Source of the DNA: an uncultured Flavobacteriales bacterium
Lineage (GTDB): Bacteria; Bacteroidota; Bacteroidia; Flavobacteriales; Crocinitomicaceae
Direction: 5' to 3'
DNA length: 64,000 nt
NCBI GenBank assembly: GCA_946480085.1
Contig: CAMLHZ010000001.1
Coordinates: forward strand, 868,001 to 932,000
The notes under the pieces were generated by a model. The model saw nothing but the letters and a program-made list of their open reading frames with translations. It was not told the DNA's origin and did not search any database. A program made the position numbers and the translations under genes. The first letter of the stretch is position 1, and each line of letters opens with the position of its first letter. Below, one piece after another: positions 7,702-16,993 of this stretch.

Positions 7702-10026
7702 ATGAAATTAAAATTACTTTTCACCCTTATTTTCCTATCAGGAATACAGGTTTTCGCACAGGAAAAAGCCACCTTGAGTGGAAATATCAGAGATAAATCT
7801 GACGGTGAAGATGTGATCGGTGCACGTATAAAAGTGAAAAACGAAACTATTGGTGCCGTTACGAATGAATATGGATTCTATTCATTAACACTGCCAAAAG
7901 GAAAATATATCATTGTTTTTTCATTCCCTGGATACAAAGACATTGAGGAAGAATTTAACCTCGATCAAAATATTACGAAAGATGTTTCGCTTGAAGTAGC
8001 TTCTACAATTAAGGAAATTAAAGAAGTAGAAATTACCGGCGTTCGACCTGATCAAAACGTAAAAGATCCGTTGATGGGAGTTGAACGTCTCGACCCTAAA
8101 GAGTTAGCCAAACTTCCTGTAATTTTCGGAGAAAAAGATATCATTAAAACCATGCAGCTTTTACCAGGTGTGAAAAGTGCAGGTGAAGGTGGTTCCGGAT
8201 TCTATGTTCGTGGTGGTGGAGCTGATCAGAATTTGATTCTTCTGGACGAAGCACCAGTTTATAACGCTTCGCACTTACTTGGATTTTTCTCAACGTTCAA
8301 CTCTGACGCATTGAAAGATGCATTCTTGTACAAAGGAAATCAACCGGCAAATTTTGGTGGACGATTAGCTTCTGTAATGGATGTTCGTATGAGTGAAGGA
8401 AACAATCAGCGCTACAACGTTGGTGGTGGAATTGGTTTGATCTCGTCGAGATTAAGTGTTGAAGGTCCAATTGTGAAAGATAAAAGTTCATTCCTGGTTA
8501 CAGGACGAAGAACTTATGCAGATGTATTCCTTAAGCTGACAGACAGGTTCAAAGAGAACAAATTGTACTTCTACGACTTGAATACGAAATTAAATTACAA
8601 GCTGGGTAAAAAAGACAAGATCTATCTTTCCGGGTATTTTGGTCGGGATGTTTTGGGCTTAGGAAAGTCGTTTGGAATTGATTGGGGAAACGCAACCGGA
8701 ACCGCACGCTGGAATCACATTTACAGTTCTAAACTGTTCTCGAACACCTCTTTCATTTACAGTTCATTCGATTACAAATTCAAGATTAAAACAGACGATA
8801 TAGAGTTTAGTATCAAATCGAAAATTGAAGATGTAAACGTAAAGCATGAGTTTCAGTACTATTTAAGTCAGCGCCATAAATTCAAATTTGGTTTGAACTC
8901 TATTTTACACGGAATTGTAACCGGACAAGTGGAAGCAAATGCAGCTGCTGGATTTAACGTTAAGAAGTTGGTTCCGAATAAAACAGTTGAAAACGCAGTG
9001 TTTTTTGTAGATGAATGGTCACTTTCTGAAAATTTCAATGTCAACCTGGGAGTTCGTGGAAGTTCATTAACCGTATTGGGTAATGGTGATGAAATGTACA
9101 CTTATGATTCAGAAGGAACCGTTTCTTCGACTACAGTTTACAAGAACAATTCTTTTTTGAAAACTTACGCTTTCATTGAACCGCGTGTTTCTTTTAGCTG
9201 GCAGTTGGTTGAAGGAATGTCAGTAAAAGGCGCTTATTCCCGAAATGTACAGAACATTCAACAGGTTTCAAGTTCAACAGCTTCGTCGCCAACAGACGTT
9301 TGGTTGACTTCAAGTTTGAACACAAAACCCGGAGTTTCGGATCAGGTAGCAGTTGGATGGTTTAAAAACTTGAAAGATAATACGTACGAAATCAATGTGG
9401 AGACGTATTATAAAGCAATGCAGAACCAACTGGATTTCAAAAATGGAGCAAATTCGCAAGCAAACGAGAAGTTGGAAGGTGAATTGTTGTCGGGAATTGG
9501 AAGAGCTTACGGTTTGGAGATCTTATTGAAAAAGAAAAGCGGCGCATTTACAGGTTGGGTTTCATACACGCTTTCAAAAACGGAACGTAAGATAGATGGA
9601 ATCAACAATAACAATTGGTACAATGCTCGTCAGGATAGAACGCACGATTTGTCAGTAGTTGGAATGTACGATATCAACAAACAACTTTCGGTTTCGGCCT
9701 TATTCATTTTCTATACAGGAAATGCAATTACTTTCCCAAGTGGGAAATACCAATACGATGGACAAACGTACTTCGTTTACACGGAAAGAAACGGCTACCG
9801 AATGCCAAATTACCATCGTTTAGACTTTGGTTTGACTTGGTATAGAAAAAATACAGAGAAATTTGAAAGCAGTTGGACGGTTTCTATTTACAATGTTTAT
9901 GCACGTGAAAATGCATATTCAATTGATTTCAGAGAGAACGCCGACGATCCAAGTAAAACAGAAGCAGTTCAAACCACGTTGTTCAAGATTGTTCCTGCAG
10001 TAACGTATAACTTTAAATTTAAGTAA
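7702..10026 (+). CDS. TonB-dependent outer-membrane receptor with N-terminal carboxypeptidase-like domain
   Basis: This 774-residue protein has a signal peptide (1-20, ending VFAQ) and a carboxypeptidase-regulatory-like beta domain (about 24-105, with GAVTNEYGFYSLTLPKG). A TonB plug follows (about 110-230, containing LLPGVKSAGEGGSGFYVRGG and DQNLILLDEAPVYNASH), then a long beta-barrel ending in the aromatic-rich NFKFK. Such receptors import scarce nutrients or translocate substrates using TonB energy. The DUF4249 lipoprotein gene starts one base after its stop, and this pairing suggests one functional unit, like SusC with SusD. It is a close paralogue of the receptor at 18420-20777 (near-identical plug motifs). 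The substrate is unknown. Confidence 0.92.
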   Translation: MKLKLLFTLIFLSGIQVFAQEKATLSGNIRDKSDGEDVIGARIKVKNETIGAVTNEYGFYSLTLPKGKYIIVFSFPGYKDIEEEFNLDQNITKDVSLEVASTIKEIKEVEITGVRPDQNVKDPLMGVERLDPKELAKLPVIFGEKDIIKTMQLLPGVKSAGEGGSGFYVRGGGADQNLILLDEAPVYNASHLLGFFSTFNSDALKDAFLYKGNQPANFGGRLASVMDVRMSEGNNQRYNVGGGIGLISSRLSVEGPIVKDKSSFLVTGRRTYADVFLKLTDRFKENKLYFYDLNTKLNYKLGKKDKIYLSGYFGRDVLGLGKSFGIDWGNATGTARWNHIYSSKLFSNTSFIYSSFDYKFKIKTDDIEFSIKSKIEDVNVKHEFQYYLSQRHKFKFGLNSILHGIVTGQVEANAAAGFNVKKLVPNKTVENAVFFVDEWSLSENFNVNLGVRGSSLTVLGNGDEMYTYDSEGTVSSTTVYKNNSFLKTYAFIEPRVSFSWQLVEGMSVKGAYSRNVQNIQQVSSSTASSPTDVWLTSSLNTKPGVSDQVAVGWFKNLKDNTYEINVETYYKAMQNQLDFKNGANSQANEKLEGELLSGIGRAYGLEILLKKKSGAFTGWVSYTLSKTERKIDGINNNNWYNARQDRTHDLSVVGMYDINKQLSVSALFIFYTGNAITFPSGKYQYDGQTYFVYTERNGYRMPNYHRLDFGLTWYRKNTEKFESSWTVSIYNVYARENAYSIDFRENADDPSKTEAVQTTLFKIVPAVTYNFKFK

Positions 10027-10027
10027 C

Positions 10028-10813
10028 ATGAAAGCGACTCTTTATTCTCTTGGAATTCTAAGCTTCTTAGCAAGTTTGTTGTTTGTTACTTCTTGTCAGA
10101 AAGTAATTAATGTTGATCTGAATGATGCTTCTGCAAATATTGTGGTGGAAGGCGAAGTTTTGGTTGGCGATACAACACATCGTGTAAAAATTACACGTAC
10201 AATGAACTTTGATGAACCATCCAATTTTCCTACAGTTGAAAACGCGGTGGTGACGGTGGTGGATAATTTGGGAAATGTAGGAACCTTCACGCATGTTGGT
10301 GCTGGAGTTTATGAATTGTCTTCATACCCCGGAGTGGAAGGAAGAACGTACACTTTGACCGTTGTTGTTGATGGAAAAACATATTCAGCATCCAGCACAA
10401 TGCCGCAAAATGTATTGATGGATAGTTTGTATGTGGAACAAATCCCGTTTGGCGCTGATACATTTAGTTTGGTGACACCGGAGCGTTTAGATCCCACGGG
10501 AATCGCCAACTATTATCAATTCCGGATTACCCAAAACGGTGAAGTTTATGACGGGATTACGCTTCAAACAGATCAATTGTACGATGGAAATGTAATTGTT
10601 GAACCTTTGTTTTTAGAGGAATTGGAAATCAACGATACGATTAAAGTGGATATGTTCAGTATTACCAAAGCGGCATGGACTTATCACAATCAGTTGCTGA
10701 ACAACTCTACCGGACAAAGTACACCTGCCAATCCGGTAAGTAATTTCTCCGGAGGCTGTTTGGGATTCTTTTCTACCAGAGGCGCAAGCTCGAAGACAAT
10801 CATTTTCCAGTAA
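10028..10813 (+). CDS. DUF4249-family lipoprotein, partner of the TonB receptor
   Basis: This 261-residue protein has a lipoprotein signal peptide with Cys23 as the lipidated residue (FVTSC). The body reads as beta-rich immunoglobulin-like domains with the DUF4249 hallmarks: NIVVEGEVL near the start, a TRTMNFDEP stretch, and a C-terminal GGCLGFFST. The family occurs almost only beside TonB-dependent receptors in Bacteroidetes. It is therefore inferred to sit at the outer membrane and help substrate capture, though this has not been shown. A second DUF4249 protein occurs at 17549-18433. Confidence 0.85.
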   Translation: MKATLYSLGILSFLASLLFVTSCQKVINVDLNDASANIVVEGEVLVGDTTHRVKITRTMNFDEPSNFPTVENAVVTVVDNLGNVGTFTHVGAGVYELSSYPGVEGRTYTLTVVVDGKTYSASSTMPQNVLMDSLYVEQIPFGADTFSLVTPERLDPTGIANYYQFRITQNGEVYDGITLQTDQLYDGNVIVEPLFLEELEINDTIKVDMFSITKAAWTYHNQLLNNSTGQSTPANPVSNFSGGCLGFFSTRGASSKTIIFQ

Positions 10814-10975
10814 CAGATATCCGCTTTTTTCCTGTAAAGACTTAAATGGCGGCTGGTAAGCGCCATAAAAAATCTGTGCATCTGTGGGAATGGGAAAAGA
10901 GTGTCTGTCAATATAATATGTATTGAAGTTATGATCAAGTGGTTGTCTTTTTAAGGCTATTTCCCTGAATAACCT

Positions 10976-10983
10976 TATTTTTG
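10976..10983 (+). promoter_or_regulatory. -7 box (TATTTTTG) for the pyrF transcript
   Basis: An exact TAnnTTTG octamer 19 bases before the pyrF ATG, in the 189-base spacer after the DUF4249 gene. A -33 TTG at the usual distance is not obvious; one TTG lies at 10943-10945, which is too far. Confidence 0.5.
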
Positions 10984-11002
10984 TGCCCTTGAATCCATTG
11001 GC

Positions 11003-11824
11003 ATGACAAAACAAGAATTAGTAAACGAGATCAAATCGAAAAAATCTTTTCTGTGTGTTGGTTTAGACACTGATCTGGAAAAAATTCCTCAACACTTGCT
11101 TTCAACCGAAGATCCGATCTTTGAATTCAACAAGGCAATTATTGACGCAACGAGTGATTTGTGTGTTGCTTATAAACCGAATATCGCGTTTTACGAATGT
11201 CTTGGACCAAAAGGATGGGAATCGCTGAAAAAGACAATCGATTATATTCCAAAACACTGTATGACAATTGCTGATGCGAAACGCGGTGATATTGGAAACA
11301 CATCAACATATTACGCTAAAACGTTTTTTGAATACCTGAATTGTGATGCGGTAACTGTTGCACCTTATATGGGCGAAGATTCGGTTACGCCCTTCCAGGA
11401 ATTCAAGGACAAATGGGTTATTCTATTGGCGTTGACATCAAATAAAGGGGCTCTTGATTTTCAGTTTACTACCGATCAAAATGGTGAAGAATTGTTTAAG
11501 AAAGTACTGCGTAAATCTTCTAAATGGGGAAGTGATGAAAATCTGATGTATGTTGTTGGTGCTACCCGCGCTGAAGGAATCGCTGAAGTTCGAAAATTGG
11601 TACCAAATCATTTCTTCCTTGTTCCCGGAGTTGGTGCGCAGGGCGGAAGTCTTGAAGATGTAGCTAACTACGGTTGGAATAATGACTGTGGACTTTTGGT
11701 CAATGCATCCCGTTCTATCATTTACGCTTCTGATGGTGAAGATTTTGCCAAAAAAGCAAGAGCAGAAGCCCTACAACTTCAGGCTGAAATGGAAACAATT
11801 CTGGTACAGAAACAGTTCGTTTAA
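11003..11824 (+). CDS. pyrF: Orotidine 5'-phosphate decarboxylase (long bacterial form)
   Basis: PyrF makes UMP by decarboxylating OMP, the last step of de novo pyrimidine synthesis. The catalytic signature DAKRGDIG is at residues 91-98 with Lys93 as the catalytic lysine. [11 protein letters not shown] at 19-29 is the N-terminal phosphate/ribose-binding motif, and VPGVGAQGG near residue 210 binds the phosphate. At 273 residues it belongs to the longer type found in Bacteroidetes and actinobacteria rather than the ~235-residue enterobacterial form. It heads a likely operon with the desaturase-like gene 22 bases downstream and mtnB. Confidence 0.96.
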   Translation: MTKQELVNEIKSKKSFLCVGLDTDLEKIPQHLLSTEDPIFEFNKAIIDATSDLCVAYKPNIAFYECLGPKGWESLKKTIDYIPKHCMTIADAKRGDIGNTSTYYAKTFFEYLNCDAVTVAPYMGEDSVTPFQEFKDKWVILLALTSNKGALDFQFTTDQNGEELFKKVLRKSSKWGSDENLMYVVGATRAEGIAEVRKLVPNHFFLVPGVGAQGGSLEDVANYGWNNDCGLLVNASRSIIYASDGEDFAKKARAEALQLQAEMETILVQKQFV

Positions 11825-11846
11825 ATTCGAATCCTAATACATCACA

Positions 11847-12743
11847 ATGGTTGATTACATTGAGAAACTGATCATTTTTATAAGTACGCCAATTTATGCT
11901 GTGCTTATTTTGGGTGAGATTATTCTCAGTAATTACCACAACAGAAAACTTTATACAGTTGGCGATACTGTTCAGAATGTTTATCTCATGTTGGCTAATA
12001 TGGGAATCGACGTTTTGATGCGTGCAATAACGCTCTTTGTTCTTGGATACTATTTCAGTTTTCATTTTGTAAGTTGGAACCAAAGTTCATGGTATTACTG
12101 GGCGTTACTTTTCCTTGCAGAAGATTTTATTTTCTACTGGATTCATCGTATCGATCATATCGTTCGCTTTTTCTGGGCGATCCATGTTACACATCATTCG
12201 TCCGATAAATTCAATCTGACAACGGGTTTCCGGTCTTCCGTTTTTCAGCCGCTTTACCGATTTGTTTGGTTCGTTCCGTTGGTATTAGTGGGCTTCGAGC
12301 CGTTCGATATTTTTATCATGTATTCGATAACGCAAACCTATGGAATCCTGGTTCATACAAAAGCGGTGAAGAAAATGGGCGTTTTGGAATATGTTTTGGT
12401 TACTCCATCTCATCACCGGGTACATCACGCTTCCAATGTGGAATACCTGGACAAGAATATGGGAATGATTCTCATTGTTTGGGATAAACTTTTCGGAACG
12501 TTTCAGGAAGAGTTGGATGAAGTTCCAATTCAATTTGGCTTGTATGAGAAAACCCTTGATAATAATCCTGCAAACGTGATCTTTCACGAATGGGTGGCTA
12601 TTATCAAGGATGTAAAACGCGCAAAAGGATTTCGAAATAAGTGGAATTACGTGGTTCGACCACCGGGTTGGAGTCACGACGGCACAACACTTACTTCAAA
12701 ACAACTTCGTAAATTAAAGGACGAAAACAACGGAAATGAATAA
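11847..12743 (+). CDS. Sterol desaturase / fatty-acid hydroxylase superfamily membrane enzyme
   Basis: This 298-residue integral membrane protein has hydrophobic segments near residues 5-25, 45-70, 82-98 and 138-162. Histidine boxes expected to bind two irons are present: HRIDH (100-104), HVTHH (113-117), an isolated His170, and HHRVHH (189-194). The superfamily uses a di-iron centre and oxygen to hydroxylate or desaturate lipids; known bacterial relatives act on carotenoids, sphingolipids or ether lipids. The substrate here is unknown. Its end overlaps the mtnB start by eight bases, so the two are translationally coupled although no metabolic link is apparent. Confidence 0.88.
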   Translation: MVDYIEKLIIFISTPIYAVLILGEIILSNYHNRKLYTVGDTVQNVYLMLANMGIDVLMRAITLFVLGYYFSFHFVSWNQSSWYYWALLFLAEDFIFYWIHRIDHIVRFFWAIHVTHHSSDKFNLTTGFRSSVFQPLYRFVWFVPLVLVGFEPFDIFIMYSITQTYGILVHTKAVKKMGVLEYVLVTPSHHRVHHASNVEYLDKNMGMILIVWDKLFGTFQEELDEVPIQFGLYEKTLDNNPANVIFHEWVAIIKDVKRAKGFRNKWNYVVRPPGWSHDGTTLTSKQLRKLKDENNGNE

Positions 12744-13344
12744 GATTGAAGAGTTAAAAAGAGAATTGGCTGAGGTAATTCGTAACTATCATCAAAAAGG
12801 TTGGTCGCCGGCTACGTCTACCAATTATTCCTTTCGTTCCGAAGAAAATTCGAACGTTATTTTCGTTTCAAAATCAGGAATTGATAAGTCAAAATTCTCT
12901 GAAAACGATTTTATGACTGTCGATTTTAATGGTCGGCCAACTCCCGAGTTTGCAGGTGTTCGTCCCTCTGCTGAAACGTTAATTCATTGTAAACTGTACC
13001 ATTTGTTTCCTGAGATGATGTGCATTGTTCACAGCCATTCTGTTTATTCGGTTCTTCAGTCAATCAAAAATGATTCTTTTGTTGAACTTGAAGGATATGA
13101 AGTATTGAAAGGATTTGAAGGAATCAAAACGCATGAAACGACAGTTCAGGTTCCTATATTCGATAATACCCAGGATATGGATGAGTTTTCAGCAACCTTA
13201 GGAAATAATAAACACCGCTTAACGGTTCCTGCGTTCATTATGCGCAAACATGGAACTTACGCCTGGGGACGAAACTTATTTGAAGCGAAAAGACACTTGG
13301 AAACTGCCGAATATTTGTTTGAAGTAGACTTTAAATTAAAGTGA
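12736..13344 (+). CDS. mtnB: Methylthioribulose-1-phosphate dehydratase
   Basis: MtnB dehydrates 5-methylthioribulose 1-phosphate to 2,3-diketo-5-methylthiopentyl-1-phosphate in methionine salvage. It is a class II aldolase-fold zinc enzyme. Zinc ligands are visible as HSH (His99, His101) and His172 in RKHGTYAWG. The N-terminal STNYSFR stretch and the SAETLIH motif are family features. At 202 residues the length is normal. mtnD, mtnC and mtnA lie 4-12 kb downstream, which supports MtnB over other class II aldolases. The ATG lies inside the end of the desaturase gene. Confidence 0.9.
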   Translation: MNKIEELKRELAEVIRNYHQKGWSPATSTNYSFRSEENSNVIFVSKSGIDKSKFSENDFMTVDFNGRPTPEFAGVRPSAETLIHCKLYHLFPEMMCIVHSHSVYSVLQSIKNDSFVELEGYEVLKGFEGIKTHETTVQVPIFDNTQDMDEFSATLGNNKHRLTVPAFIMRKHGTYAWGRNLFEAKRHLETAEYLFEVDFKLK

Positions 13345-13376
13345 AAAATCAAAAGGTAAAAGTCAAAAGTCAAAAG

Positions 13377-13499
13377 ATGAATGGTATTGACTTGCTTTTA
13401 TTGCTCGGCATTTTGTCGGGAACTCTTCAGATTTCCTTGTTGGTTTATTCCATCTTTTGGATAAAAGCAAAATTCGGAGATTTCTTTTTCCCTTTGTGA
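13377..13499 (+). CDS. Possible small single-pass membrane protein (40 residues)
   Basis: Just after mtnB there is an ATG-initiated frame of 40 codons. The peptide has a continuous hydrophobic stretch (about residues 6-29, rich in Leu/Ile) followed by WIKAKFGDFF, which looks like one membrane helix with a short basic tail. The same frame is open upstream to a GTG at 13341 that overlaps the mtnB stop (GTGA), so translational coupling is possible. The upstream part is low-complexity AAAGTCAAAAGTC repeat. I do not recognise the peptide; it could equally be chance. Confidence 0.35.
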   Translation: MNGIDLLLLLGILSGTLQISLLVYSIFWIKAKFGDFFFPL

Positions 13500-13600
13500 A
13501 ACTACTTCGAATTTTATAATCACTCATTTTTACTTTAATTGATCAAAGAATAAGAGAAAATATGTCTATTGTCTTTAGTCTGTCGTCTTCAGTTTGCTAG

Positions 13601-14383
13601 TCACCATTCTATCTCAAAATCATACGTTTTTCCATTGTAATAAAGAATCGTTTTTCGTTCATGTTGTTCTGTAGTTGTTGCATGACAATTACCATTCTCG
13701 TCATTTTCTGAAATTACAATTGAGGCCTTTTCCTTGATTATTAAATTGAAATATCCGTTTGAGGACTCTGTATCTATTGCAATTGTCCCTGATATAAAAA
13801 GTTGTTTTAGATTACAATCACTTGATCCTCTTTCACCATTTTCAACATGAATTTCGTAATCACCAAATACACAACGTAATTTACTGCCGTCGCGGATGTA
13901 TAAAGAAATGTCCGTTTTGAAGTAGGGGTTTGGATAACTTGAATTTCTGTAATTAACACGAACTCCAAACGCTCTAACTTCCTTTGAGAGCATGTATGGC
14001 GCAGTGTCGATCATGAATCCGCTGATTCGCACAGCATCAGACTCCAAAAGATGTTCACCTTCACTTCTTTGAATGATCTTTCCGGTTTGGTTATTTACAA
14101 CCACGATTATAGCATCAATGGTAAAACCATATTCATTATTTTCTTCGTCTTTCTCTGTTGAAATCACTTTCGGGATTACCATCACTGTTTCTGTTTTGGA
14201 ATAAGGAAGTGTTTTCGTTTCAAAAAGATCTTCTCTACAATCGGAAATTTTGAGTTTTAGTTGTTTTAAAGCCAGTGAAGTAAGAGAATCATTTGATAAT
14301 GTTGGTGGTTGAAGGTTTGATTCCATTCCAAAAGCGGAAAGAAAAGAAAAAATGATCAGTAGGAGTAGAATGGCTTTTTTCAT
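13601..14383 (-). CDS. Uncharacterised exported protein
   Basis: This 260-residue protein starts with a strong Sec signal peptide (MKKAILLLLIIFSFLSAFG). The mature part is a mix of strands and polar loops, with one cysteine near residue 54 (SDCRED), another in RCVFGD and a CNLK. I see no motif that names a family. It faces mtnB (convergent) and is divergent from the pirin gene, sharing only a 158-base spacer with it. It is transcribed alone. Confidence 0.7.
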   Translation of the reverse strand: MKKAILLLLIIFSFLSAFGMESNLQPPTLSNDSLTSLALKQLKLKISDCREDLFETKTLPYSKTETVMVIPKVISTEKDEENNEYGFTIDAIIVVVNNQTGKIIQRSEGEHLLESDAVRISGFMIDTAPYMLSKEVRAFGVRVNYRNSSYPNPYFKTDISLYIRDGSKLRCVFGDYEIHVENGERGSSDCNLKQLFISGTIAIDTESSNGYFNLIIKEKASIVISENDENGNCHATTTEQHERKTILYYNGKTYDFEIEW

Positions 14384-14490
14384 CTTTAATTTGATTTCTC
14401 CAAAGATATCTGCAGTCGGAATAAATATCGTTTTAAACTAACGAAAAGGCGAACAATGAAATGTTTAAAGTGCTGAATGCGAAAGAACCG

Positions 14491-14520
14491 TTGATTTGAA
14501 ACGAATATTATCTATATTTG
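14491..14520 (+). promoter_or_regulatory. Full Bacteroidetes promoter for the pirin gene
   Basis: TTG at 14491-14493, a 19-base spacer, then TATATTTG at 14513-14520, matching the TTG-N19-TAnnTTTG pattern. It ends 21 bases before the pirin ATG. Confidence 0.75.
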
Positions 14521-14541
14521 TTACCAGGGTAAATAATCTAT

Positions 14542-15687
14542 ATGAATAAGAACGTATCCAGAAGAAACTTTGTTCAGCGTTTGTCAATAGCTACAGGTGC
14601 TGCAGTCATTTTTCCATGGCTTAATGGAAATGCACGTGAAAATGAAAAATCCAAAACAATAGTAGCGCAGTCTCCAGTTAAATCCATTCATCCGCTGGGT
14701 TTTCAATGGGAAACTCAGGATCCGTTTTTGTTTTGTGTCCATCATGAAGATGCATTTCCCAAAGGCAATAATCAAATGGGACCGGAAGCAACACATTTTA
14801 CAGGTCGTCATATGGGTGATGATTTCATCATAAAGGACGGATTCCGAATGTATCATGGAAAAACAGTTCCTGGGTTTCCTGGTCATCCGCATCGGGGCTT
14901 TGAAACCATTACTGTTGTTCGGAAAGGAATTGTTGATCACGCAGATTCTTTGGGTGCTGCCGGAAGATACGGTGACGGAGACGTACAATGGATGACCGCG
15001 GGAAAAGGTGTTCAACATTCAGAGATGTTTCCTTTGCTGTCAACGGATAAAGATAATCCGATGGAATTGTTTCAGGTGTGGTTGAATTTGCCGAAAAAAG
15101 ATAAAATGGTGGATCCGCATTTTAAAATGCTTTGGCGTGATGTTATTCCAAACATTATTTCACAGAAAGAAGGCGAAGGAAAAGTATTGGTAGAATTGAT
15201 CGCAGGAAATTGGGGAAAAGATCTTGCGCCGTCACCACCACCTAATTCCTGGGCGAATCCACAGGAAAATGAAGTGCTGATCGTCAACATTAAAATGGAA
15301 CCTAATGCTTCAATTGAATTGCCGATTGCAAGTACTGGGGTGAATCGGAGTTTGTATTTCTACGAAGGAGATAAGTTGACTATAGCAGACACTGAAATTT
15401 CTTCTTATTCGGGTGTTTTCCTTGATCCTGCTCAGTCCGTTCATTTGAAATCTCACGATAGCGAAGTAAGTATTTTCATACTGCAGGGAAAACCGATAGG
15501 TGAACAGGTAATGCAGTATGGACCATTCGTTATGAATACGAAGGAAGAGATCAAACAGGCGTTTGATGACTATCACGCAACCCAATTCGGCGGTTGGCCA
15601 TGGCCAAGATACGACCAGGTTCACGACCGCAGCCAATCACGATTTGCAAAACACGCAGACGGTACGCTGGAAGAGAAGAAAGCTTGA
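14542..15687 (+). CDS. Pirin-family protein with a twin-arginine (Tat) signal
   Basis: This 381-residue protein begins with a Tat-type signal: SRRNFVQRLSIATGAAVIFPW, with the consensus SRRxF followed by a hydrophobic core. The remainder is a bicupin pirin. The N-terminal cupin carries GFPGHPHRGFETIT and GVQHSEMF, the His/Glu set that binds a metal (usually iron) in pirins. The second cupin is present but without clear ligands. Pirins are variously quercetinases or redox-sensing regulators and are mostly cytoplasmic, so an exported pirin is unusual; a Tat signal fits export of a folded, metal-loaded protein. The substrate is unknown. Confidence 0.87.
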   Translation: MNKNVSRRNFVQRLSIATGAAVIFPWLNGNARENEKSKTIVAQSPVKSIHPLGFQWETQDPFLFCVHHEDAFPKGNNQMGPEATHFTGRHMGDDFIIKDGFRMYHGKTVPGFPGHPHRGFETITVVRKGIVDHADSLGAAGRYGDGDVQWMTAGKGVQHSEMFPLLSTDKDNPMELFQVWLNLPKKDKMVDPHFKMLWRDVIPNIISQKEGEGKVLVELIAGNWGKDLAPSPPPNSWANPQENEVLIVNIKMEPNASIELPIASTGVNRSLYFYEGDKLTIADTEISSYSGVFLDPAQSVHLKSHDSEVSIFILQGKPIGEQVMQYGPFVMNTKEEIKQAFDDYHATQFGGWPWPRYDQVHDRSQSRFAKHADGTLEEKKA

Positions 15688-15762
15688 GGTCTGGCCAATA
15701 GAGTCAGCCTTCATATCTTTCAATCACTTTTTATCAGAGATATAATGTTCTGTTTTGAATGA

Positions 15763-16899
15763 TCAGAATGCTTCTCCCACAAAAATATAAATTCCGTGTC
15801 CTTCATTGGTCAAGGCAAAATCTGCTCTAATCCAAACGTCTTTCTTCGGAAATAACAGGAACCTGAGTCCGGCTCCACCAGCAACCAAAACATGATCGCG
15901 CTCAATATGCTGCAGTTGATTGTACACCAATCCTGTACTTGCAAAAACAGTTGCTCCCCAGCGTTTTGCGAAGGAAACCGGCAGCATTCTGTATTCTATT
16001 TGTGCAGCGAGAAGGTTTCGATCTCTAAATCGACCCAAATAATAACCCCGCATAATGCTTTCACCTCCCATTAATGCCAATTGGTTAAAAGGTGGATTTC
16101 CGGATGTAAATTGTCCAACGGCATGCATTGCCAGCACATTCCGTTTTTTAATCGGATGAAACCAGCGAACATCACTAAAGATCGAAGTAAATTCATACTT
16201 GCTTCCTAAACTTGGATTGTAGTGGAGAAAAGCAAGCTCAGAGAAAAATCCGTGGCGAACGTTCAGAACATTATGACGATTGTCGTAAAGCGCGCCAAGT
16301 CCAACTCCAAAATTCGTGGAACCTTCATGACCGTTTGGTCGAACATAAGCAACTGCGGTATCGTAATCATTGAATTCCACATTTCCCAAATGCTGAAGGT
16401 CAACCTCCAAACCACCGTAAAAGTTTCCGTATATCTTTCTCAATGCGCGTTCCTTGATCTGAAATTGAAAAGCTTCCACATTTGCCAATTTCACGTTTGG
16501 CGATTCAGCACCAATGCCATAAAACGTAAGAGGAAAACTTTGAAACTTCAGCTTACCAAGCGAGAACCAAAGATTTTTATCGGAGTAAAGCGCATGCTCA
16601 ATAATTCCACCGTACTGACCACGCAAAGTGTAGAATGCAAGTGCATTTACTTCACTCAAACGGTTGTTGGTATCGCCTTTTGCATAGCGAACAAACAAAC
16701 TACTTACGCCAAATTCAAAACTGGTTTCGGGAGAATAAGCGGCAATGGGATAAACGAGAAATTGAGATTCTGCTTTTGCGGTAGTATCGAAAAATACCTT
16801 CTTCACATAACGAACGGGCCAGGCTTGCTTTTTCTGAGCAAAAACGGGCTGAAAGAAGAAAATTAAAGTCGGAATGAGTAAAAGATATTTCAAAGTCAT
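15763..16899 (-). CDS. BamA/TamA (Omp85)-type outer-membrane beta-barrel
   Basis: This 378-residue protein has a signal peptide (1-21, ending VFAQ) and then alternating amphipathic strands typical of a 16-strand surface-antigen barrel. The segment GGESIMRGYYLGRFRDRN contains the Omp85 loop-6 motif (RGYxxGRFRD form of VRGF/Y). The protein ends in an aromatic residue (VGEAF), as outer-membrane barrels do. No POTRA domains precede the barrel, so it is a short barrel-only member rather than BamA. It is convergent with the pirin gene and divergent from mtnD. Its role is unknown. Confidence 0.85.
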   Translation of the reverse strand: MTLKYLLLIPTLIFFFQPVFAQKKQAWPVRYVKKVFFDTTAKAESQFLVYPIAAYSPETSFEFGVSSLFVRYAKGDTNNRLSEVNALAFYTLRGQYGGIIEHALYSDKNLWFSLGKLKFQSFPLTFYGIGAESPNVKLANVEAFQFQIKERALRKIYGNFYGGLEVDLQHLGNVEFNDYDTAVAYVRPNGHEGSTNFGVGLGALYDNRHNVLNVRHGFFSELAFLHYNPSLGSKYEFTSIFSDVRWFHPIKKRNVLAMHAVGQFTSGNPPFNQLALMGGESIMRGYYLGRFRDRNLLAAQIEYRMLPVSFAKRWGATVFASTGLVYNQLQHIERDHVLVAGGAGLRFLLFPKKDVWIRADFALTNEGHGIYIFVGEAF

Positions 16900-16993
16900 G
16901 ATTTCACCTTAAAATTAGCATTTTTACGCGCTTTTGCATTTGAAATGCGGAATTATCTTTTCAATTTTACATTTTTGAAATTCTCAATTTATT

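Noticed and set aside
10846..10866. ATGGCG/CGCCAT hairpin after the first DUF4249 gene as a terminator
   Set aside because: The stem has only six pairs with a nine-base loop, and A rather than T follows on the plus strand.
16222..16866. Open frame of 214 codons on the plus strand inside the Omp85-like gene
   Set aside because: It is antisense to a protein with a signal peptide, an Omp85 motif and an aromatic end. Its own translation is basic and low in recognisable pattern, with no signal or family.
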